A stretch of DNA of 64,000 nt from Raffaelea ambrosiae (taxonomy: Eukaryota; Ascomycota; Sordariomycetes; Ophiostomatales; Ophiostomataceae). Position 1 is the stretch's first letter. Each line of letters opens with the position of its first letter. The notes under the pieces were generated by a model that saw nothing but the letters and a program-made list of their open reading frames with translations, was not told where the DNA came from and made no database searches. The position numbers and the translations under genes were made by a program. Below, piece after piece: positions 21,963 to 32,774 of the stretch. The stretch covers positions 287,021 through 351,020 of the forward strand of contig PCDI01000006.1 in the NCBI GenBank assembly GCA_002778195.1, read 5' to 3'.

Positions 21963-22684
21963 TCACCCTGATTCTGGTTCCGGTTCAAGCGGTTGCGCCT
22001 CGCGCACCATACAGCAGTCGGTAACTGTCTGTCCATCAACCACTGCTTCAAATGTGTCTTTGGTCACGAATCCAAATAGCTCGTACATTGGCCGACCACT
22101 TGTCGACGCTTCCAAATATGCTCGCAGTCCACGCTCGTCAGCCTGCCGAACAAACTCCTTCATTAGAAGGGATCCAGCGCCACGTCGCTGATGTTGGGGA
22201 GATGTGCCCAGCACATTCAGATCTACCGTGCGTGTGAGTAAGACAATGCATGGCTAGGAACCCTCCGCTGTCTACCAAACTTACACCAGTGTTCTTCGTC
22301 GCCCAGGAGACGCTTATGCTTGGCCGCCGCCTGGCCTATCAAATCCTCGAACATGGCCGGGTCTCCCTCGACGGGCCATTCGTTCGGGGTTGTCTGCGGT
22401 GGGTCTGTGTGGGGCGCGGCCCAGAGGCCGAAGGCAATGATCTCAGGTGGAGTCCCGGTTCCGGTCCCGGTTCCGGCCTCGGCCTCTTCGACCACCTTGT
22501 AGAGGCGAGTGTACGGCTTCACAAAACCCTGTTCGAGGCGTTTCTGCATCCACGCCCGCACAGAAGGCACATTCGGCTTGAGTCGACGCACCAGTGGGCT
22601 TTGAAAGGCGGAGAAGTAGATGTCGACGATCTTTGGGATGTCGGCGGCCTCGGCCGGCAGAACATGGAGCGGCATGGCGTTCAA
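21963..22684 (-). CDS. GNAT-family N-acetyltransferase
   Basis: Two exons, 22285-22684 and 21963-22222, separated by a 62-nt GTAAGT...GGTAG intron. Product 219 aa. The N-terminus (PAEAADIPKIVDIYFSAF) is a typical GNAT beta1-alpha1. After the intron comes YLNVLGTSPQHQRRGAGSLLM, the acetyl-CoA pyrophosphate loop (Q-x-x-G-x-G/A), then YLEASTSGRPMYELFGF, motif B. A Gly/Thr tandem (GTGTGTGT) lies in the middle. This layout is that of the large fungal group of small-molecule acetyltransferases near secondary genes; substrate unknown. It is convergent with the hydrolase, the two stops being about 210 nt apart. Confidence 0.85.
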
Positions 22685-23084
22685 TTCTCTGATTTCTTGA
22701 AGGCAGATATGGAACTGTCATTTCCCCCACGAGATTTCCTTCGAGAAGACCGGAGTCCATAAATACGCGGAGGGAAAAGGCCACATTTCGTAAGGTGGTG
22801 GTGTGCTGACGCCGCAATGACGACACGTTAGGCAACCCTTTTAGATGAACGCGCACTCCGTTACTTTTGGGAAGACCTGTGCGGAGGGAAAGCCGCCCTT
22901 GGACTGCATTGCGGACGTGGCTGGCATTGATTCGACTACGAATGAGTACGGACACTGTCCCAGTTTGTACACTTTAGAAGGAAGAAAATATGGTATCCAA
23001 ATTAACAGTACTTAAGCAAGAAAGAAGAGAAACAAGAAAGAGAAACAAGGAAAAAAGCAAAACGCAGCGAAACGAACAAGATCT
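22685..23084. other. intergenic, no gene seen
   Basis: Promoter side of the acetyltransferase gene and 3' flank of the ankyrin gene; purine-rich at 23010-23090. Confidence 0.45.
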
Positions 23085-24851
23085 TCACTGAAATAAATCA
23101 GACACGTCTTCCGTCTGTTTGTTGCGTTCACGCTGTGCTCGGTGTTCAGCCTCCAAGCGGTCCAGGCCGGCCTTCCAGATTCTGTATTCTGGCGTGTTGA
23201 TGGCTGATGGTACAGGCTTTCGGCCAGCACGGAGTGGCCTCTTGGCTTTTCGGTTTATGGTTGACAACTGTGACAGGTCGTATGGGTCCTCCCGGTGCTT
23301 GTTCGTTTGTGGCACCGCTGTGCCGTGGGCGAAATTGGACCTCGATGTGGCAGGGCCAGGGCTAGGGCCGGAGTACAGAAGTGATGATGTTCCTCTGTAG
23401 GGAGCAGACAAAGACGAAGACGAAGACGCCTCTGCTGAATCCCCGGCCGAAGACGTGCCTTGGCCTGCACGAATACTCCCCTCCTTCGATGGCCGCTTCA
23501 GCTCCTCGGCTAGCAGTTTCTGGATCAGCTGTTTGATCCGCACGGAGACCGCCAGGTCATCCAGCCCTTTGCCGACCGACAAGGCCGGCCCCAGAAACTG
23601 TTGGGCAGCGGCACCTTGGCTGATCAGATACGCTGCCGTTTCGCTGTGGCTGTACCGCGCGGCCATGTACAGCGGCGTCCGCCGGTAGACATCCTCTGCG
23701 TCCAGCTCGGCACCCCGTCGCAGAAGCGCCCGGGCCTGGTCCGTCTGGCCCGCCGACGCGGCCATGTGCAGCGGTGTGCAGCCGTTGCTGTCGCGGCCGT
23801 CGAGGAGCGAAAGGACTTCTCGGTCGGCGACGACCACGGCCGCGGCAGCCGCATCGGCAGCCACGTGGTCTGAGGGGTCCCGCACGCGCTCGGCAGCCGA
23901 CAGACCGTTCACGGGGCCGATGCGCTTCTTCAGTTCGGCCTCGTAGGCCCTCTGCCAAAACGTCTCTGTGATAACCTCGGCCAGCTGGGGCATACTGCTG
24001 GACAGGGCTGCGTGCAGGGCGCTGCCGTTTGGCCGCTGGAAGGTGGCAGCATACCGGTCAGCGTAGGTGATGGGTGCCCCGTTTCTCAGAAGGGCCCGCA
24101 CGAGGCCTTCATGGGCATGGAGGGCTGCGGTGCGGAGAGCGGAGTCCAAATTCTCCGGGACGGGACCCCAGGCGTTTCTCCAGGGAAACATGCGGAACAT
24201 GGCCGCGAGGGTCTGCTGGGCGTTGGTGGATCGGCCGGCGTCGGTGGCGGCGAGCGAGTTTGCGAGGTTGTGGCCAGGGGCGGGTGAATGGGTACTGGTA
24301 GATGGAGAGACAGCTGGCGATACAGAGGCAGACCGCCCAAGCGAGTATGTGGAAGCAGCATCTGCAGAGGTGGACGCCCGGCGAGCATCAGCGTCGTGGC
24401 GGCCATCCGGCGCACGGCGAGCACCTGACTTGCGGCAAGCCTCTGCCGCCCAGGCAACAGCTTCGTCGAGGCTCATGCTGGGGGATGGGGGCCGCTGAAG
24501 GCCGAAGGCCGACCGGAGCGAAGCGCGGCGACCGAGACCCGCGGCTGATGATCTGGACGACGCAGGGGACACTGAAGGACCTGCTGGCGGCCAGTGGGAC
24601 TGGATGTACCCGAGAGCTTGGCTGCCGGGGATGGAGAGCCGGGATGGGTGACGGCCCGGGCGCGGTGTGCGGGGGGTGGCGGAAGACGCCGTTTCCACGG
24701 GCGGCCGACTGGCCTGGGACTGACTTGTAGCCGTCTCATAACTGGGAGGCGGTGGCGATGGAGCTGGCCTCGGCGATGACAGCACGATCTGGGGCGATGC
24801 AGGCGTGCTGGCATCGCCCCGGGGCGAGTACGGGGGCGGCGGTTCGTCCAT
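23085..24851 (-). CDS. ankyrin-repeat protein with Pro-rich N-terminus
   Basis: Intronless; 588 aa from the ATG at 24851 (an in-frame upstream Met at 25016 would add 55 unlikely residues). The N-terminus has a PPPPY motif followed by ~200 residues of Ser/Pro/Ala-rich, probably disordered sequence. Around residues 240-300 there is one diverged ankyrin-like unit (ALRTAALHAHEGLVRALLRNGAP). Two clear repeats follow at about 370-435 (NGCTPLHMAASAGQTDQARALLRRGAELD and RRTPLYMAARYSHSETAAYLISQGA). The Ser-rich tail ends in a basic/coiled segment (EYRIWKAGLDRLEAEHRAQRERNKQ). Protein-protein interaction is expected; PPxY could bind WW domains of Nedd4-type ligases such as Rsp5. No specific function recognised. 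Confidence 0.75.
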   Translation of the reverse strand: MDEPPPPYSPRGDASTPASPQIVLSSPRPAPSPPPPSYETATSQSQASRPPVETASSATPRTPRPGRHPSRLSIPGSQALGYIQSHWPPAGPSVSPASSRSSAAGLGRRASLRSAFGLQRPPSPSMSLDEAVAWAAEACRKSGARRAPDGRHDADARRASTSADAASTYSLGRSASVSPAVSPSTSTHSPAPGHNLANSLAATDAGRSTNAQQTLAAMFRMFPWRNAWGPVPENLDSALRTAALHAHEGLVRALLRNGAPITYADRYAATFQRPNGSALHAALSSSMPQLAEVITETFWQRAYEAELKKRIGPVNGLSAAERVRDPSDHVAADAAAAAVVVADREVLSLLDGRDSNGCTPLHMAASAGQTDQARALLRRGAELDAEDVYRRTPLYMAARYSHSETAAYLISQGAAAQQFLGPALSVGKGLDDLAVSVRIKQLIQKLLAEELKRPSKEGSIRAGQGTSSAGDSAEASSSSSLSAPYRGTSSLLYSGPSPGPATSRSNFAHGTAVPQTNKHREDPYDLSQLSTINRKAKRPLRAGRKPVPSAINTPEYRIWKAGLDRLEAEHRAQRERNKQTEDVSDLFQ

Positions 24852-26888
24852 GGCGGGCGATTTTGGACGGGACGTGGAAAGAGAAAAGCTCCTGATCTGG
24901 AGACTCGAATTGCAGTTGGGGTCACTGGTTATGCTTATTGGGGGACCCTCTGCTGAACACACAACCCCCCCCAGGAATGTAGCATTGGGGCAAACAAATG
25001 CCAATGCCCCAGCCACGTGTAATCGACGACGTTGGTGGGGGGAAAAGCTTCCATTCAGATGACAAAAAAGGGTAGCTATCGATGCTGAGGTAGTCTTTGC
25101 TTTGTACGGCAGCCTAGTGTCATGAACATGTGTGATGTTCCCGGTGTATGGCCGACCCAGGGGGGGGCTTAGCAGGTAAGCCGTGTATGGTCAACCTGGA
25201 TAAAGTGAGGGCCAAGAACCGAATACAGAAACGAGAGCGATTCATGGCGGCAATCGAGAAAGGGGGAGTTGAGACAGATCGACGTTGATGGATCGGGAAA
25301 AACTTGGTTCGTGGGTTGCCATGAGCCTTGATCCAGGACTCGGCCAACTGAAAATGCGTGTCGTTGCTTACGGTCGGCCAGCTCCTGCGAGGCAAGGCTG
25401 CCGCTGAGCCTGGCGCGTGGACGCTTCTTCTGGATGATCTTCTATGGCGATCTCCGTGGTTGCTTGTTTTCTGCGTGTTCTTGTTGCGACCCATGGCGTT
25501 TGTCGTGGGCATGTCTCCGGCCAAGTCGGTTGCCAGTTAATATTAGTTCGTGCTAACGAGCATCTGAGCAATGTGCAATCTGTATCCCAGTGCCCGCCAG
25601 TCGCACCGTATTGATAAGCCCCAGCCAAGGGATGCACGCGAACTCAGGCCCAGACACGCAGCCAGACACGGAGCTGTGAGACATTCTTTGGCCAGAACAA
25701 GACGAGCGCGGATGGCACACAGAAAACCGGCTACTGTCAGGCCGAGGCACCGATTTTGTCACCATTCTTGAGCAGGCGGACTTTAGGAAACCGGTCGGGC
25801 ATGCTGCTAACAAACCCGTGTCTTTTATGACTAAGCCATATTTGTTGAAGCATCTTGTGAAGCTGGGCAGAGACGAGCATTTATCGTCGCCGTCTGTCTC
25901 GGGGGGGTTGTCAAAAGCCGCGGGCATTGCGGTCGGCTGGTCTGGCTTTCCGTGTCGTTTCGTGCATCCCCGTTCGGGCAATGTGTGGCATGACACGCAT
26001 CCGTTTCTCGCCGAAGAAAACAGTGCATTGCTTTCTGTTTTGGATCGCATTCACTGTTTGTTCGTCCACCGTCCGTCGGACCAGTGCCACGCTCCTTCGG
26101 TCCCTCAGCCCACACAATCGCAACCGAAATGGTGGAAGGCTCCGTGTCGCAGCTCGCCAGCGCTGGCCCACTGGAAAACCAGCTCCCGCGGGCGGTCCAA
26201 CCATGCAAAGCAGCCAATGGTTGCTCGTGTTGGAGGATGCGGTCGAAGAAAACGGCGCTGACCATTGGCCCCATTGGCTCCATTGGCTCCATTGGCTCCA
26301 TTGGCTCCATTGGCTCCATTTCCTGTTTGTGTTCTTTTCTTCCTTTGGTTCTAGCCAGAGCACTGACCGTTCGGACCCCAGGGGCCATTAGTGCTGCCGA
26401 CAGGGCGGAAGGAAGGGCACGTTTTAGCCTGTTCGGACTCCGAGGAACTGCGAGCTGCCACGCTAAGAGGGTGTAAGACAGCCAGAAAGAACGGGGAACC
26501 AGCTGGGGGCCGCAGCTCGTGCACTTGTGTGTGCGGCGCGATGACGTTGCGTCTCGCCAGGGCCCAGGAGCACACAGCAGCAGCTCCGACTCCCCTGGAG
26601 GGCGGCCGGCATATATCTGAGGACTTCCCCAAACGCCCATCCGCTGCAGGAGCTGTCATGATCGGCCAAGAGAGCTGCGAGTAGACCAGAAACGCACGAA
26701 TAGACTGCCGGATTTGGATACGGACATCTCCCCAGGCTAAGACACACACACGACGACCTCCGGACGGCCGTCGACCTTGTCATTTTGGCTGCATTTATAC
26801 GGAACTGGATTGCCTGCCTATTTCATTTGTTTCATTTGTTTCTTCTTTCTTTTTCTCGTTCTCTCTCCTCCCTTCCTTCCCTTCCACG
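24852..26888. other. intergenic, no supportable gene
   Basis: Overlapping ORFs on both strands (largest 269 codons, minus, 25831-26640) show no motifs and include translated minisatellite. The right end is the promoter and pyrimidine-rich leader of the cytochrome b5 reductase gene (C/T tracts at 26820-26885). Confidence 0.45.
26263..26322. repeat. 9-bp minisatellite (CATTGGCTC)
   Basis: About six to seven head-to-tail copies of CATTGGCTC with a variant first unit (CATTGGCCC). It contains repeated ATTGG, the CCAAT-box complement, and lies about 570 nt upstream of the cytochrome b5 reductase ATG. Confidence 0.85.
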
Positions 26889-27967
26889 ATGAGTCTCCTC
26901 TCATCAAGTCGAGTTGGTCTGCGGCCGTTCACCCAGTCCCTGACGCGCCCGTCCGTCTCACGATTCACCACCACCGCCACCAGATCCGCCGCCATGAGCA
27001 CATCCGCCATCGTCGCCGCGGCCACCGTCGCCGTCGGCGCCTATGCCCTGTATGCGCGGGGCAACGCCGCACAAGCATCCACGCCGGGCGGCAAGCCCGT
27101 CTTTGGCAGCCTGGGCAGCTACAAGAGCCTGCAGCTGTCGAGCGCCGAGATGGTCAACGACAATGTCAAGCGTCTGCGTTTTGACCTGGGCGATCCGGAG
27201 ACCCAGAGCGGCTTGTCCTACACGTCGGCCCTGCTGGCTCTGACCTTTCCAGGCGGTGGCTGGCTGCCCACGCCCCGGCCCTACACTCCCGTGAATGACC
27301 TGAGTACGTTTCTTGCCACGCAATTTCTCTCCACGAACAAAGAAGCCCCGTCTCACCACCGCCACCACCACCACCAAACATTGCCGTGGCTAACCCTTCT
27401 CGTCCGGCCTGCGCAATAGCTGAGCCCGGCCACGTCGACTTTCTGGTCAAGCTGTACCCCGGCGGCAAGGGCTCCACCCACATGCACAGCCTCAAACCCG
27501 GCGACTCGCTCACCTTTGTGCGCATCCCCGGCTACAGCTGGACCCCGAACGAGCAGTCCCACATCGGCCTCGTCGCCGGCGGCCAGGGCATCACCCCGTG
27601 CTACCAGCTGCTCCGCGGCATCTTGAGCAACCCCGACGACCGCACCCGCGTGACCCTCGTCTGGGGCGTCAACCGCGACAGCGACATCATCCTCAAAGAC
27701 GAGCTGGCCGCCCTGCAAACGGCCTACCCAGATCGCCTCAAGACGGTCTATGTGGTGAGCCACCCGGCTGCCGGGTTGCCGTATCTGCAAGGACATGTGA
27801 CGGATGCGGTGCTGCGCCAGGCGGGCATCTCGTCGGCGGGAGAGAAGGGCACTGGCGTCGGCAAAGTCTTCCTGTCCGGCCCTCCTCCGATGGAAAAGGC
27901 CCTGACGGACCGCAACGGCGTGCTGTCCCAGCTGGGCTTCGGCAAGAAGCAGATCCACAAGTTCTGA
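26889..27967 (+). CDS. mcr1: mitochondrial NADH-cytochrome b5 reductase
   Basis: Two exons, 26889-27303 and 27420-27967, with a 116-nt intron; 320 aa. The N-terminus is a Ser/Arg-rich mitochondrial presequence followed by a hydrophobic anchor (STSAIVAAATVAVGAYALYAR, about 36-57), as in Mcr1. The FAD-binding motif RPYTPVN is at 130-136, the second flavin segment GSTHMHSLKPGD follows the intron, then the NADH-binding GGQGITPCYQLL and the C-terminal SGPPPMEKAL; the terminal aromatic is KQIHKF. The enzyme passes electrons from NADH to cytochrome b5 or ascorbyl/erythroascorbyl radicals at the outer membrane/intermembrane space and supports sterol and fatty-acid metabolism. Length and ends agree with the family. 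Confidence 0.93.
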
Positions 27968-28675
27968 ACACAAAACAAACAAAAGGAGGAGGCGAAAGAG
28001 AGGAGAATACAGTTTCAGCTGGCCCTTTCGACCATCTTGTGTATGGTTTTGTTCATTTTCCCCCGCTTCCTGTATCTTCATTGTTGTTCCATTTGTTAGG
28101 AGTCAGGTTGTCCAGCTTGCATTGCCACGGGAGTTGGCGAGTAGAATTAGGAGAGCTCACAGGTCCATACACAGCATAACAAGGGATTTGAATGTACCAA
28201 ATCAAACAAACGTAAAAGAACAGAGCGGTCTTTTCAAAGTGTCTGGAAGCCCATAGTCCCTCCAAGGCCAAGGCATAAACTCAACACCTAAGCCAAACCC
28301 AAGCGCCAGCTTCTGACCACTTTATCCGGTCGGCATTGTCTCCGGCCGGGCCTCGTCCAAATGGACCCTACACACTGCATTGCATAGAGGCCAATATACA
28401 TTAGACGCGTGCTTTTCTCTCTTGAGAGTGCGACCCCATGCAATTTAAGCGGATGCCACTTTGCCACCCTTGGTAAGAAAACGTCATGATGCCAGCTTGT
28501 CAAAAACGGCAAGAAGCTCCCATTGTGTCCACGAGAGCTGCAGAGCCGTAGTCCATGCTATTCTTTCTTTCTCTCCTTTACGTACAAATGTACTGTCGTC
28601 TTGCATGTGCTGTGCAACAAACAGAAAACTCCAGCCGCAACTCCAGCCATCTCCGCACCTCCATACCGCTGAGCC
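27968..28675. other. intergenic, no gene seen
   Basis: 3' flank of the reductase gene and promoter of the SET-domain gene. Nothing coding is supportable. Confidence 0.5.
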
Positions 28676-30235
28676 ATGGAGACAAGTAGCCCACGCTTCC
28701 AGCGCCTGTGGGCTTGGGTGCTTCTCCTGTCTGGCATTGCTATCCAAGAATCTGCGTCCCAGGACACGCCCCTAGCACCGCCTCGGATAGGGTTCTGCAG
28801 CTGGAGCAAGCATGGCTATCCTTTTCCAACAACACAGCCCGCCTGTCCGCTCCCCGTGGACGACAAGAGCAAAGACTTTGCGCCCTGGTCCTACCGCCCC
28901 TTCTGCCTCTGGCCGTCCAACTCGGCCACCAGCAGCGACAAGTACTGCGTCTTTACCTCCCTCACGTTCCGCGGCCGTGGCCTCAGCGTCATCTCCTCGC
29001 CCGAGCTCGTCGCCAATTTCGTCAACGCGCTCGACGACACTGCGGTGCCGCCGCGGCTCCGCGACCACCCAGCCAGCGCCATGGCACCCAAGGCCATCCA
29101 GCGCATGGCCCGGCCGTATGCCGTCAAACGTGTTCCTGGGCGTGGCAAGGGCCTCGTGGCGCGCCGCAGGGTGCCCAAGTGGGAGGATGCCCTGATTGGC
29201 TTTCCCATTCTCATCGCTCGGAGTGACTTTTTGTCAGAGCTGACATCCGAGGAACGCCAACCCCTCAAGGACCGGGCGATGTCACAGCTGCCCCAGCTGG
29301 CACAGGAGGCGATCATGTCGCTGGCCCGCAGCTCGGGCGACAGCGACGCGCTGGAGGACATTCTCCGGACCAACATTTTCAGCATCGAGGTGGCCGGCGT
29401 GCAGCACTTTGCGCTGCATATCGAGGAATCGGTAGGTTGCCATTTCGAAGGTGTGCTGTGTATGCAAGACTATTAATAGGATTGCTAATCTCTCGCCTTT
29501 TTCTGTTTCTTTTTCCAGCGAGTCAACCACGACTGCAGGCCAAAGTAAGTATCCTTTCTTTGTGGTCTCCCAGAGACAAGTGCTAATGGGCTACAGCACA
29601 TTCTGGCGGTACTCGGCAAGCACCATGGCTCAGGAAGTCGTTGCTCTTCGTGAGATTTCCATCGGCGAGGAGTTTACGCACAGCTGTAAGGTTCCACTCC
29701 ATACTCGTCTGATGGCACCAATGTAGTGTAACGCAAGACGTTACTAACCTCCATGCCAGACCTCCCTCTCGGTTTGCCGTCACCGGACAGAAAGCACGCC
29801 ATCCAGCGCTGGGGTTTCAAATGCACATGTTCTCTCTGCACGGCTGACAAGAACACCGCGTTTGCCTCGGACATCCGTCGCACCCGGCTCGTCGAGATCT
29901 ACCAGACGTTTGAGGAAGAGGGCAACGACGGCGTGCTGTCCAAGGAAAGAATCGAGGCCCTGGCCAGCGAAATGATGCTGCTTGTCAACGGCGAAGACCT
30001 GCAGCCCCAGCTGTGCGAGTACTATGCCGTGATTGCGCGGGCGTACCTGTCCATTGACGACTTTGAAGAGGCGCGGTACTATGCCGGGCAGTCGGAGTTG
30101 TTCTGGATCCGGTACGGCACGGAGGAGCACGACAACGTAGAGGGTGTGCGCGAGCTCTGGGACATGATTGCCAAGAAAGAGAAGGAGAAGGAACAAAAGA
30201 GGCAGCAGAGGTTGCACCCCGGGACGAAATATTGA
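28676..30235 (+). CDS. SET-domain protein with N-terminal signal peptide
   Basis: Four exons: 28676-29431, 29519-29544, 29597-29685, 29760-30235; 448 aa. The first 30 residues look like a secretory signal (WAWVLLLSGIAIQESASQ), then a Cys-bearing segment (GFCSWSKHGYPF, ACPLP, FCLW, YCVF). The SET core starts about residue 150 (PGRGKGLVARRRVPKWEDAL). The key motif RVNHDCRPN (253-261) is split over a 26-nt exon and is complete only after splicing; GEEFTHSY supplies the catalytic Tyr, and a post-SET-like CTCSLC follows. The TPR-like helical C-terminus resembles SMYD/'SET domain protein 5' relatives. Such proteins methylate lysines; a signal peptide implies secretion or ER entry, which is odd for a methyltransferase. 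Family call is firm; substrate and location are not. Confidence 0.87.
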
Positions 30236-30345
30236 ACTGGTACAATGGTTGAATGTTGCTGTTGTCGGGTATCACATGCTAATTGGTAGACTTGTTCTAT
30301 CTCTAATATATGTTGTGCGTATGCTTTTCTGAAGCGGGGCCGCGC

Positions 30346-31651
30346 TTACTGTGACTTGCCTTGCAGTGTGCGAACTTCGGCAAGGGCCTGTGTACCGTGG
30401 TGTTAGTCGTAGTGGATGGAAGAATGGGAGGTTCTTTTTGCCGTTCGATCTCACCTGTTCAGCGGTGAAGCGTGTTCCGTCGTATTTCACCAAGCTGGCA
30501 ACCAGTTTTCTGATCTCCGGGTCGACTTCGGGAAGGACATCCTCCCACTTCTTGGGCTCGAACACACGGTACATCTCGAAAGGGGGTGTCTTGAACGACG
30601 ATGCCTCGGGCCAGGTCTCTTTCGTGGGTGTACCGATGGTTTTGAAGATGCTCAGTATCAGTCCCAGCTGGCTTCCATCTTCGTGGGCCGGTCTTGACTC
30701 GAACAGAGGGGCGGGCTTCTCGCGGGCACATTCCGCCAGCATGGTACCTGCGCCCCACATGTCGACCGATGGACCGTACGACTGATTTCCAAAGAGTGCT
30801 TCGGGGGCTCGGTACGGGCCCGTGCCGATGTCCAGAATTTTTTTGTCTGCCGGCTCGACAGGCTCTGACAGCTCCGGATGCCAGGCCGTGCCAAAATCAG
30901 ACAGGTAGGCAGGCCCGTCGATCGACTCCAGCAGGATCGCAGACGGCTTGACGTCTCTGTGGATGATGCCCTTGCCATGTATATCCGCTAGAGCGCTGAA
31001 AACGTCGTGAAAGTAGCTCTTCAGCTGCTTCGGCGACAGAGCTCCACGTTCCAGCACCTCGGCAAGGCTCAGCGGCATGAACGGAAACACCAGGACGAAG
31101 CGCTGTTGCTGGTCGCAAAAAGTCTCCAGCAGCGGTATGCACGGCTTTTTCAGCAGTCTGAGCACCTTGCTCTCCCGGATGTGGTCGTGGGGCTGCATGT
31201 CCTTGGTCTCGGTGATCACCTTGAGCGCTCTCTCGCCGCTCTTGTAGACATCTGCCGTGACGCCGCTCGCCACATAGCGACAGTCGCTGTAGGTGCCAAT
31301 TTTTACGGCGTCGTGTAGACTGTCGCTGTGGTCGTCCTCCGCTTCGGGCTCCATGATGGCGCCATGGACATCTGGTGTTTCGGAAACGGGTGTCGCGAGG
31401 AGAAGACAGGCAGCATCGTAGTCTTCCTGTGGCGCTGTCAGCACTTGCTCGATTGCGAATTTTGGGAAGACGGGAGTGCTGGAGACATACCTTTGACGAT
31501 GAGGACAGGTAGGCGTCATTCTCGAGCGTGAAACCGCTGGCCGTTAGCGCCGCATGGTGGGTGTTTTTGTCGCTACAAAGTCAGGACCAGGCTGTGCCAA
31601 GGAACGACGGGACTAGACTCACATCTTCTGCACATTGTTGTATCTCTCCAT
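30346..31651 (-). CDS. divergent CDK/CAK-like Ser/Thr protein kinase
   Basis: Four exons: 31623-31651, 31491-31572, 30455-31426, 30346-30387; 374 aa. The start (MERYNNVQK) comes from a 29-nt first exon; the in-frame ATG at 31519 falls in another frame and would give an unrelated N-terminus. The kinase domain spans about 85-355. ATP-site Lys106 is in RALKVI and the alphaC Glu122 in RESKVLRLL. The catalytic loop reads HRDVKPSA (193-200), with Asp195 present but Ala200 where kinases have Asn; DFG is at 214-216, and GTGPYRAPEALFG is the activation/APE segment. The Gly-rich loop is degenerate (ASGVTADVYK). Overall it resembles CMGC kinases of the fungal Csk1/CDK-activating type. Cytosolic or nuclear. 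Activity is uncertain because of the Asn loss. Confidence 0.85.
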
Positions 31652-32774
31652 AGCAGTCACGCTGCTTCTCCAGTCTTTAGAAGCGGCCATTGGCGTTTGT
31701 TTTGGTCTTGGGGTCGTCGTCGTCTACTTCTTTTCCGAGCAAATATTGGGACATAGAAGTCCAGGTGACTATGGCGAGACACAAAATATCGTGATCACTC
31801 TGGCGCCCGCATTTCCGAGTAAGGACGTGGCAAGGTGGTTGATTTGACGATTCTATTTCATATCTCTGGTAGGGCTATCTTCAAACGAAGCTGTGCGTAC
31901 AAACACACCGACAATAGGGGCCAAAAGAGTGTGTGGCGATGATGCGGACTGTTCTCCAACAGAGCTTTCGTCAGGCCACACCGCTCCGGGTGGCTGCCAC
32001 CGCTCGGTCCAGCACCTCGGCAAATAGGACAAGCTATCTCGGTGCTCAGATAAGTTGCCCGTCTACACTGTGCAGCAGTGTCAGCTTCATCATCAAGGGA
32101 CAGACAACATAACAGCTTTCCTCAGAGAAAAAGAGCAGATCCTCAGAATTGCAGAATTCTTTTGTCACTTCAAAGGTGCTTCCACCTCAGTCCCGTCTTG
32201 CGACGGTTTTGGGTTTGCTTTCATCATAATCCGAAGTAGAGAGTGTGTATGCCTGGCGTATGTATGTATACATGGTGGGCTTACCTTTAGTTTACAATTG
32301 ATTAGGAAGGGTCGTTGGATGAGAGAGGAGGAGCAAAAAAGAAGAAGAGAAAAGCGCCAGGTTTTGAATGTTGCTTGTGGCCCGAAGGCGGAGAAAACCT
32401 GCCCCGCGTGCCGGACCAGGGAGCTTGGGCCAGCAAGCCCTGTAACTGTGAGCGCCCCACAAAAATATGTGTGTATTCGTACAGTACTCGTACTCGTACA
32501 AGCTGCATCTTCAGAAAGAGGAACCGACGACGCGTTCATGTCTTGTTCTGACGAGTTTAACGACATGGATACAACTTCCGGAAAGCCCTTTTCAGTTGTG
32601 CCTGACACACTGCTGGGTTCGTATAGAAACCTGCGAAGATTTACTGGCCGATTGAAGATGGCCGGCGTCACACAGTGCTTGCATTCTGGCTCGCTTTCGT
32701 ATTGAAGTGAGTTGCCTCAACATGTCTTGTTTGCAACGCTGTCTATTGAAAACCATATACACACATTTCTCGCT
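31652..32774. other. intergenic, no supportable gene
   Basis: Promoter side of the kinase gene and 3' flank of the HPP gene. A 216-codon plus-strand ORF (32055-32705) has no motif, no family resemblance and competing minus-strand ORFs. Confidence 0.45.

Noticed and set aside
25831..26640. 269-codon minus ORF with MEP repeats
   Set aside because: The repeat is the 9-bp minisatellite; the rest is without motif and lies in the promoter region of mcr1.
31427..31519. ATG at 31519 as start of the kinase
   Set aside because: Upstream exons 31623-31651 and 31491-31572 join with good splice signals into the same kinase frame; the ORF start would read through intron 2.
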